Shown piece after piece: positions 34,938 through 44,400 of a stretch of DNA of 53,710 nucleotides; positions within the stretch are counted from its first letter, which is position 1, and each line of letters begins with the position of its first letter. Where the stretch lies: contig JALQBC010000086.1 in NCBI GenBank assembly GCA_023375675.1, positions 1-53,710 on the forward strand. The letters run 5' to 3'. This DNA is from Cytospora piceicola (Eukaryota > Ascomycota > Sordariomycetes > Diaporthales > Cytosporaceae). The notes under the pieces are model-generated. The model searched no databases, was not told the DNA's origin, and saw nothing but the letters and a program-made list of their open reading frames with translations. The position numbers and the translations under genes are program-made.

Positions 34938-35589
34938 GAAAAGGAGAATGTCAGAATAAGGCTCCAAGACTATAGTATGGGTGCATTACATCTGCATTCT
35001 TTATCATGTATATATACAGATAAATAACACAGCGCCTAAAGGTCATTCCCGTACAGCTGGCCTATACCTACCCTAGGGTAGGTATGGAAGCGTCCATGGA
35101 ACCCGGGGTTGTTGGCGGTGACAGCGGCAGTTTCAAGATGGCTTTTGAGGCCCACGTGGTACGTGTGGATGTTGCTAAAGTAACCCGATCGTTGTTATAT
35201 AAGACGGAGACGTAGGCCTGTCATTATAATTGTTAAAATATATCTAGCAAAAGTATGTGCTCTCCAGTGTGGTATATGTCTTTCCCTTACGTCCAGCTGA
35301 CGATAGGCATACGTTGCAGTTATAAGAAGTATTGACCTTACTATGCAGGACGTGAGTAGACGATAGTGAATTCATAATAATAGAAGTCTTTTATCCACGA
35401 ATAGATGCAGGTCGTCGCTAGTAAGGCCGCGCAGTCCGTGACGGGACACTAGGAAAGTGTTTAGGTTATACTAAAAGCTAAAAAGTTATTAACCTAATTA
35501 ACTGCTTAATAATTTGGTGTGTCTGTTACGATATAGCTGATGTCGTATTAGTGTAGGCTTACTTACCCTTTTTAAGTCCGCTAGAGTTT
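34938..35589. other. Transition into AT-rich subtelomere, no recognisable gene
   Basis: Base composition changes from moderate GC to AT-rich over this stretch, and CpA becomes scarce from about 35450. No gene is recognised. Confidence 0.5.
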
Positions 35590-36305
35590 AGTTATATAAG
35601 CCTAGGCTCCCCGTAGCACCCGTTATCGGTACGACGATAAATAGTAATGACTTTTTAATAGTAAAGAACACCCTATTCTCTTAAATTTAACGTTAGACGA
35701 GATTAGCGGTAAGATTACAGACGTAATTATTAATATTTTTTTTACGATATTATAGAGTTTTATAGTCTACTGCCGCGGCATTAAGAGAGATTAGCGACGA
35801 CGAAATATTCCTGTTAGACTCGTTTACTAAACTAGACGCTATAGTAAGTATTAGCCGTTAGGTGCCGGTCTTAAAGCACTCCTAATCGGTCTACTCGATA
35901 TAGCTATAGCTAGGGCGGAGCAGTACGTCTTTTTATAAGGGCGCGGGTACTAACGATAACTCTAACTATTATCGATCTATAACCTTCCCTTTAGTAAGCT
36001 AGATATAAGGTCGATTTATATAAGAGCTAGGTTATCTTTAAAATAACTAAGAACCTGTCCGGCGGTAAGAGATACCGTAAGCGACCGGCGGCATATATAA
36101 TATTCCGTATAAAGTAGATTCTCGGGTAGCACCCCTTAGTGCTACGACCGGCTAACGTATAGAAAGGCCTAGTATTCGTCTATATTAGCCGCGATATAGC
36201 CTTCTCGCACGCTATCGTCTAAAATGTTTTAAGGCCGCTTTAAAGAAGTATGCTAAGTGTAAAAGTACGGGTGCCTCGGCTCGCTATTACTTATCTGTAT
36301 AAACT
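35590..36305 (+). pseudogene. RIP-damaged ORF of unknown family
   Basis: One frame can be followed for about 235 codons in which all stops I read are TAG or TAA. It reads 'SNDFLIVKNTLFS' near 35640, 'DEIFLLDSFTKLDAIVSIS' near 35800-35850, 'STSFYKGAGTNDNSNYYRS' near 35925-35980 and 'RYSLLARYRLKCFKAALKKY' near 36200-36250. The coherence suggests a protein-coding repeat mutated at CAG/CAA/TGG codons. The product is basic with no motif I know. It may be part of an LTR or other element; no ends were found. Confidence 0.5.
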
Positions 36306-36634
36306 TAATATGCTAATTATATATTATAAACATAGGAACTGTTAAACGGTAGTAAAGGTTCTTATAGAAATACCTCGGTTTATATAAATAAGTAAGTTAT
36401 ATAATTAACTTCGGGATATATTTAATATAGAAATTAACGTATTCGAGTAAGTAAGGTATAAGATAATATATTAATATATTAATTAAGTATATATTATATA
36501 TAATAATTAAAAGTTTTATATATTATAAAAGTTAATTATACTATACTATACGTATACTTACTCGAAAAAAAAATAATAGCTTATAATACTTTAACTAATA
36601 CTATAATTATCTATAAAACCTAACAGTTATTGTC

Positions 36635-36660
36635 TGGTGGAATGGGACCTCATTCCACCA
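36635..36660. repeat. Perfect 10-bp hairpin
   Basis: TGGTGGAATG (36635-36644) and CATTCCACCA (36651-36660) are exact inverted arms around a 6-nt loop. It opens a short GC-rich block (to about 36760) within AT-rich DNA. Confidence 0.8.
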
Positions 36661-36832
36661 AACCCCTGCAGGTGGGGCGGCAGCGCGGCGCCTGATAGGC
36701 TAGCCCGGGGGCCTGGTTTTCGAACCGGCCTTCCACGCCGAGTTTAGCTCCGAATTAAATAATTTAACCTAAATCGGAATCCTTGCGAAAAGGGCTATAA
36801 AACACTATTTTTATTTATTTTATACCTTATCA

Positions 36833-36891
36833 GGGGGGGTAGATATTCGAAACTCTAAGGTAAACCCTGCGGATTCGCGCCCTACCCCCCC
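36833..36891. repeat. Inverted G7/C7 arms, possible TIR relic
   Basis: GGGGGGGTAG (36833-36842) and CTACCCCCCC (36882-36891) are inverted. The left part resembles the right end of the TIR transposon (AGGGGGGGTAG, then TCTAAGGTA), suggesting a relic of the same family. Confidence 0.4.
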
Positions 36892-37140
36892 CGTTACAGC
36901 CCTAACCCTAGCCTTTTTTATAGCCTTACTTTTTATTAATATAGCATAATATATTATTATAATAACTATAATTAATTAAAGCTTATTACTATTATAACCG
37001 CTATTATAAGAAGCTTATTACTAATATAGCTATAGTATATTTACTATAGAATTAACGATTTATAGTTTAATTCTTAATATAATTAAATAAATAAAATATA
37101 TTTTAATAATATATATTTAACGCTTTAAAACAGTATTTTT

Positions 37141-37900
37141 ATTATTTTTATATCTAATTTAATAAAATAGATATTAGCCTTATTATATTAATAGTGTTAT
37201 TATAACTACTATATTTACTATTCTTAATATAATAAAACGATTTAAATATCTATAAAAAGCTAAAAATAAAACGAATAAAACCCTATTAGTAGTTTTTTAA
37301 TATTTAACTTAATATAATAAATATTATTACTATTATAATAAATATACTATTATAGCTACTATACTTATTATTTTTAATATAATAAAACGATTTAAATATT
37401 TATATAAAGCTAAAAATAAAACGAATAAAACCCTATCGGTAGTTTTTTAATATTTAACTTAATATAATAAATATTATTAATATTATAGTAAATATTCTAT
37501 TATAGCTATTATACCTTTTATTCTTAATATAATAAAACGATTTAAATATTTATAAAAAGCTAATATTAATAAAAATAAAACTTTATCTTTATATTTTTAA
37601 TATTTAAGTTAATATAAAAGATATTACTATAATTAAAATAAGTATACTATTATTATTATTATATTTCTTATTTTTAATATAATAAAATAATTTAAAAATT
37701 TTAAAAAGGCTAGAATTAAAAAGAATAAAACTATATCTTTAGTTTTTTAATACTTACTTTAATAGAATATATATTACTATTATTATAAAAAACTAATTAT
37801 TATAACTATTATACTTACTATTTTTATTATATTAATATAATTTAAATATATTTAAAAGTTAAAATTAAAAGAAGTAAAACTATATTATTAACTATATAAT
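37141..37900. repeat. 150-bp tandem satellite, about five units
   Basis: A landmark like AGTTTTTTAATATTTA recurs at 37141, 37291, 37441, 37591 and 37741, and weakly at 37891, exactly 150 bp apart. Units share TTAATATAATAAAACGATTT and AAAACGAATAAAACCCTAT. The array is AT-rich and non-coding. Confidence 0.85.
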
Positions 37901-37920
37901 ATTTAAATATATTATATTAA

Positions 37921-38140
37921 GTAAAAAAGTAAGTAAATAAGTAAGTATATATATATAAATAATATATTATATAAATACTTTATTAAATAAATAAGTAATT
38001 AAATAAGTATATATATATAAATAATATATTATATAAATACTTTATTAAATAAAAAGTAATTAAGTAAATAAGTAAGTAAGTAAATAAATAAATATATAAG
38101 TAATATATTATATAAATACTTTATTAAATAAGTAAGTAAT

Positions 38141-38186
<46 letters not shown>

Positions 38187-38345
38187 TATATATATATAAG
38201 TAATATATTATATAAATACTTTATTAAATAAATAAGTAATTAAGTAAGTAAGTAAGTAAATAAATAAATATATAAGTAAGTAAATATATATCTATATATA
38301 AAAAAGATATTATATACTATATATATATATAATAAAAGTAAAAAG
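37921..38345. repeat. (TAAG)n arrays with an interspersed AT-rich unit
   Basis: TAAG tetranucleotide runs of variable length alternate with four copies of a unit containing AATATATTATATAAATACTT. Confidence 0.85.
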
Positions 38346-38485
38346 AGAAAAAAAAGAAATGTTTATTAATTTAACTACGATTTTATTTAATTAAATTACG
38401 AATTATTTAAATTTACGAATTATTTAAATTTACGATTTTATTTTATTTAATTTACGAATTTTTACGATTTTAATTTTATTACGAA

Positions 38486-38567
38486 AAGCACTGCATAGGG
38501 GATTTGAACTAGGGACCTTTAAATTACTGTATTTATTACGTAACTACCGACTATACTATCTAATCTA
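38486..38567 (-). ncRNA. tRNA-like Pol III relic (degenerate)
   Basis: On the minus strand TAGTATAGTCGG (38558-38547) fits an A box and AGTTCAAATCC (38510-38500) fits a B box, at tRNA-like spacing. The departures from consensus are C-to-T or G-to-A changes. A clean acceptor stem and anticodon cannot be drawn. It is a mutated tRNA or the head of a SINE. Confidence 0.4.
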
Positions 38568-38599
38568 CTATAGAATCTATTTAATTATGAATTTACTTG

Positions 38600-39956
38600 C
38601 TCTGGACCCCTTATAAGAAGAGTTGTTTTCTGAATTAGTAAGGGGGGGGGGTAGGGGGGATCTATTTACTAGAGGGTTTTACTAGGTTTCCTCTTTAAGC
38701 TGTTTATATTAATAAAATCGGGTAAACAAAAAATACTATAAAATCGAATAAAATTAGACGTATATAATATTAAATTTAATAGTTAGAAAGTATATAAATA
38801 AGCAGGCTAGCCTGTATTTTAAAGTCGAATTAATTTAAAAAAATAATATTTTACTTATACGTTACCGGTAATATATAACCGAGGGGTATATATAAAAATA
38901 AAGTAAGTATACGGTTTTATAGGTATAATTTAATAGTATTAGTAAAATAAAAAAAGATCTAATAAAACTTAGATTTAAAAGGAGTTAAGTCTTTTAATAA
39001 ATAATAAATATAAAGATTATTTATAATTTTAGTACTTTATACCGCTTATATAAGGGAATTAAAATATATATTCTATATCGTTATATAGAAGAAAAAACAG
39101 GCTTTATTATAGTATACTTTATTATATACTAATATTAACTCTAAGCGGTAAAGTAGTATTAAGAAAAAATAAGAATATTAAAAACTCTTTTAAATCGGGC
39201 CTATTAAGGCTAATAACTTAATACCGGGTATATATATAGATAAAGTAACTTAATATATATATAATAAAGCTATAAGCAACTAATAATAAAAAGAAAAAAG
39301 TGTAACTTTTCGAAACTCGAACTTAGTACCTTTACTATAGTATTTACACGGGCACCGTATTTTTAAGCTAATCTAATAGTATTAATATCTAGCCTAATAC
39401 TAAGAATAAAAATAAAGTAAAAATAGGGTTTAGATCGCTTTAAGCTTATAAACCCGATTTAGGTAGTCCGGAATCGATATCTATTTTATTTAATTTTTAA
39501 ACGTAGGTTAAAGTTATAGGACCGAATTTGCCTTACTATTAGCCGCCTTACGAATCGCGAGGAATAGCCTTTATAAGCTGTTTTTTAAGCCCTTTTCTTG
39601 TGTAAAGTAGTGTAGTTAGTTAGGGCGCAGGCTCGAATCAGCGAAATTACTACGTATAGGCCTTATAGAAAAAAAATAAATTTAATAGGCTAGTTAACGG
39701 GATTTATTTACTACCTTCTATAGTAGAGAGGGTTTTAAAAATATTTCTTTATCGAGAGTATAAAAGGGTTGTCCGATATATTTAATCTATTAATTAATGT
39801 TTGTAATACTCCGCTTACTTGTTAATTTATTTCTAACTTTACCTAGTTTTAAATTAATAAGCTTTAAGCCGCCCTTCTTTTTTTATTTTTTTAATATATA
39901 TAATATATAGTAAAATAAAGTTGATTTTCCTATATTTTTATATATAGGTTAATCGA
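38600..39956. other. AT-rich RIP-affected interval
   Basis: Apart from the second tRNA-like relic and a G9 run near 38642, I recognise no gene. Long TAA/TAG-rich stretches are present in all frames. Confidence 0.4.
39303..39380 (-). ncRNA. Second tRNA-like relic (degenerate)
   Basis: Minus-strand AAGTTCGAGTTTCG resembles a T-arm/B box, preceded by a GATTAGCTTA stretch resembling a D-arm at roughly tRNA spacing. The T-stem pairs if a few G-to-A and C-to-T changes are assumed. Not expected to be a functional tRNA. Confidence 0.3.
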
Positions 39957-40519
39957 CTAAAAAAGTATCCCTTCCTCGTCTTCCTCGTCTCCTAAATCGA
40001 TTCCTTCCTTTTTATAATCTACTATTTCCCCTCGTTCGTACCGGTCTTTTTGTTTTCTATATTAAATTAATAAATAAAAATTAATTTAAATAAATAAATA
40101 AAATAAACTTACTGTAAATAAGCTGTATGCGCAGCTATTTTCTTCGAAACCCTTTTAATTTCGGCTGTAAAAGTACGGTTTTGCCGGTAGATTTCTTCTG
40201 TATTTAACAGACTTTTGCTATAACGAATAAATTCAGGCTTAGAAGGAGGGTAAATCTGTAAAAGAACCTGCCCTCTTTTCTTTAAAAAGTACTATAAAAG
40301 GTTTCGTTCGAATTTTAAGCTGTATTTAATTTTATAGGCTTAAAAATCGATTCTGGCCTCCTCGAGAAAGGCTTTTATTGTTTTGAATTCAGCAATAAGC
40401 TGGCAGATATTTCTATAGCTCTCGCTAGGTCTCGAATAAAGGTAATTAAAATAATAATTAATATAAGAATCTAAAGGGGTATCGGGACCCCCTGAATTAA
40501 TATAAAAAAATGCTTCCAT
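39957..40519 (-). pseudogene. Two-exon gene of unknown function beside the helicase, two premature stops
   Basis: The ATG is at 40519-40517. Exon 1 (40519-40113) opens 'MEAFFYINSGGPDTPLDSY'. It ends at a consensus GTAAGT. A 56-nt intron (40112-40057) ends AATATAG. Exon 2 (40056-39957) restores the frame and ends 'DLGDEEDEEGILF' then TAG. The two exons total 507 nt, exactly 169 codons with the stop, which supports the model. Two in-frame stops in exon 1 (one TAA in 'ARIDF*AYKI', one TAG in 'RNLL*YFLKK') look like Gln codons changed by RIP. The protein would be 168 aa: hydrophilic, probably helical, with an acidic C-terminus. I do not recognise the family. It is divergent from the helicase gene, with about 0.9 kb containing 73-bp repeats between them, so the two may share a promoter region. 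Confidence 0.65.
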
Positions 40520-41136
40520 TATAGTAAATTATTAGGTATAAAAACCTAATATTACTAAAAGCTGAAAAAAGAAAAAAGAAAAGGAAATTAGACAAAAAGA
40601 AAAAGAGAAAAGTTGTATTTTTATAAAAGAAAATTAAATTTTTTGCTTAGTAAGTACGCTTATTAATTAGGGTTAATTAGTAATTAAATTTATATTATTT
40701 ATTATAATTTAATAATTTAGTATTTACCTTTAATTACTTAATATAAAGAATAAAGAAATTATTTTAATTAGTTTAATTTATATTAAATCTCGACGAGTTT
40801 TTAATATTTTAATATTTTTCTTTTTCCTTTAGTATTTAGTTACCCTATACTTACCTTAGTATTTTTACTAGGTTTTTTTAGAGGTACGCTAGTACGTACG
40901 TGCCGGAAGATAAATTTAGTGGCTGTAAGTCGATTTTTTTAAAACCCTATACTAACTAATTAGTCGGCTGACTTAAACATACACTACAGCCTCCCACAGC
41001 GTGCTACAGGGTAAAACGATATCGGAGGGACTATAAGAGGGAAAAAAAAAATCGAGAAAAAAATTAAACTGATTTTTAGGCCCTCTTATAGTACTATTAA
41101 ATTTTTATTAGTACTATTACCGCCGGTATTACCCTT

Positions 41137-41424
41137 AAAAGATATAAAATACAGAGGGTACTACGCTATAATAGTTACTTTTTAGTACTATTAAAAAAAT
41201 TACAGACTTAAAAGATATAAAATACAGAGGGTACTACGCTATAATAGTTACTTTTTAGTACTATTAAAAAAATTACAGACCTAAAAGATATAAAATACAG
41301 AGGGTACTACGCTATAATAGTTACTTTTTAGTACTATTAAAAAAATTACAGACCTAAAAGATATAAAATACAGAGGGTACTACGTTATAATAGTTACTTT
41401 TTAGTACTATTAAAAAAATTACTT
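41137..41424. repeat. 73-bp tandem repeat, four copies, upstream of the helicase
   Basis: GATATAAAATACAGAGGG recurs at 41141, 41214, 41287 and 41360, exactly 73 bp apart. Each unit also holds GGTACTACGCTATAATAG and TTTTTAGTACTATTAAAAA. The copies are almost identical. The array ends about 20 bp before the helicase ATG, where promoter or 5' leader sequence would lie. Confidence 0.9.
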
Positions 41425-41445
41425 AAAAAGGCATTATATATAAAA

Positions 41446-44400
41446 ATGCTTAGGCTTCGAAACCGCCCGGCGATTTTATCGTCTAGTCCTTCTTTAAGCC
41501 CTATACAGCCTATAGAACTTTTAGAAACTACAGTGCCTGTAGAATCTAGTAGTTTTATAGGGCCTATAGCGCCTTTAGAAGGTACTACGCCTAGCTTTAT
41601 ATTAGAAACAAATTCTTTATTCCCTTTTATAGGGTTTTTATAAAGCTCGGGCCTTTTAGTATGCTCTATTTGCTAGATCGGGCTTATTTATAACCGCCTA
41701 AAAGAGTATATACAGGCAGGGAACCACGTATTTTCAAAATCTGAAATAAAAAAGATTAAACAATAGGCTTTAAGCTTCCTTAGCCTTTTAAAATCAGAAG
41801 AAGAATTAGAAGGATTTAGCGGTTACCCTTTTAAAAAGACGCCGGCTATAGAGGGTTTAGCAGTAATTAAAAACGGTTACGCTTATAATTATACCCCTAG
41901 CTATAATTACTATAACGTTACAGAGAGTACGATTCGAAAGCATATACAAAAAGAACATCAGCCGTTTAAAGGCCTTCGAAAACCCCTTAAAAACAAGTCT
42001 TTAAAACAGTTTTATAGGGCCGGGGCTAATTTACAGCGCTTTTTAAATAATAGAAATGGTAGCCGTTATTTCGAGGTTAATTACGGGCGTATATCGCCTA
42101 TAATTACTGCTACCCCTATTATAATCGAAGGCGAAGGCTCTGAAATCGGGTCGGATATAGTATTAAATAGGCCCGAAAATAGCCTTGAAAATAGCCCTGA
42201 AAATAGGCTTAAAAATAAGCCTGAAAATAGCAAGAGCGATAGCGATTTTAGTGGCTTTAATAGCGACGATTTAGAGGACTTTAGTACTAAAGCTTCTACG
42301 ATTAGGCTAGAAAACGCTGCTAAATTTAGGGCGTTAGATGAGAGGGAAGCGCCTAACCCGTGGTTTCGAAAATTCGGGGCTTTAGGGCACCTATCGCGAA
42401 TAGAGGCTACTAAAGAGGAAATTAGAGCCTTTACAATACTATATCCGGCCCCGATTTTAGCGGAAAAAATACCGGAAGAAAATGAATTAGAAGGGCGAGG
42501 CCTTTTAGAAATTTATTCTTCGATCGACTGTATTATTTCAGAGGGTAAAAGGCGAATAAATTCAGACGAGTTCTCCCGGATCGAGTTATTAGAATTAAAT
42601 CGGACCGATTTAAATAGCAGCCCTCGAAAGCCGTTTAATGCTCTGTATAAACTAGCTACGTAGAATCGCTATAGTATCGTTTTTAAACGTTTAATTACGT
42701 TTATATTTCGAACTATAAATATTCCCGAGGGGAAAAGGCCTGCTTACGTCCTTTCGGATAGTGAAAAAAGCTGTTTAAAAACCCTCCGAAATACCTTAAA
42801 ATCCCTTATTCAGAAGGTTCCGATCGACTGTAATTTAGAGTTTTTACAGGGCCCTATAACTAAAGACGAATATTCTAGACTCGATTTAAGCCTATTAAGG
42901 TTTATTTTAGAATTATTTAATCGGAAGCTAAATAACGGCGAATTTCAGAGCGTTTTAATTAGCTTTATAGGCGTTTTACATATTCGAGAGGACGGGACCT
43001 ACGAAAAGGTCGATACTATTACCCCTATTATCTCTGCAATTACTACTTTAAGCCGTTTATTTATTATCGAATATAATTTCCGGGCTAGAAATCGTATAAT
43101 TAAAAGATATATTAAAAGGGAAGGTATATCGGAAAAAGAAGCCGAGGAAAAAACCCTTACTTTATTTAATAAAATTCAGGAATATATAAAAGGCTATTTT
43201 CTGTCTAATAGGGACTATAAGCCTTTACCTTATTTAATTAATTTACGCTCTTACAGCCTAACTTTAATTAATAATAGTATTAAAGCCGGGGGTATTAGCT
43301 AGGATAACGATACCTTAATATATAGAGAAATTCGCCTTACGATTACTAGTATTAAAACTACTGTTCGGAAAGGCGTTTTTCAGGCCCGAGAGGTCCTTTT
43401 TAAGGACCTTTTATATATTCCGGAGCGCCGAAATAACAAGGGCGTAAATTTAATCGAATATTATAGGGGCTTTTTACCCGAAATAGACTAAGAAAATTTA
43501 ACCGATAATACTACAGAACAGTCTATCGGTTACTCTTTTATTTCTGAATTAGAAGAGAGCCCTCTATTTAATACTAGGCAGTGGCTTTTAAGGCGAATTT
43601 TATTAAATAAAGTAGCCCGAAAGGCCTAGTTCCCTCGCTTAAAAGTAACTAAATTTAAAAAGCCTTCGATTAAAGAGGCTAAACGATATAGCCGTTTAAT
43701 AGGCCTATTTCTCGAGAAATTAGCCGCTTTAATGCATATTACCTCTGGGCAGCCTACTAGAGGTACAGAAGCCCTATCGATTCGGTTTAAGAACGGCGAT
43801 AACGAGGGTTCTAGAGGGTTTTTCCTCGATAAAGGCCTAATTCAGTTAATTACAGGCTACCACAAAGGCTATACTACCTCTAGTAAATTAAAAATAATTT
43901 ACCGTTATCTGCCTAAAGAAGTAGGCGAGCTTCTTTCCTATTATATCTTATTAGCCCTGCCTTTTTTCGAAGATTTACAAGCAAATTTAAACGGCGTTAC
44001 TTCTTTTAGCGATCGAATCTAGCCTATAGCGCCTAAAAAAGGGGAGGCGAATAATTCTAATAGCGCGATTCCGGGGGCTCGATTTAATAGCTTTAAAATA
44101 AGGCCTAATACAGAAGATTTAAAGCCTTTCGAGGCTTTAAATAATACAGAGGCTTTATTTAATAATTCTCAGCACCGATTAGCAGCGTTCTTTAGCAGTC
44201 CTCGATTAACTAAGGCTATTAGTAATTTATTTACAAAAGGGTGCGGGCAGAATATAGGCCTTGCTAGCTAGAGGCATATCGCTATAGCTATTAGCCGTAG
44301 GGCTTTAAATTTAAATAGTATAGGGGAGTATACTATTAAATTAGCAGGTACGAGCTCTAATAGCGATAATAGCAGTACCGATAGCGATCGAATAGAAGAT

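Noticed and set aside
39600..39660. Possible third tRNA-like element (GGCTCGAATCAG)
   Set aside because: The A-box-like stretch lies only about 15 nt from the B-box-like stretch, too close for a tRNA, and no stems pair well.
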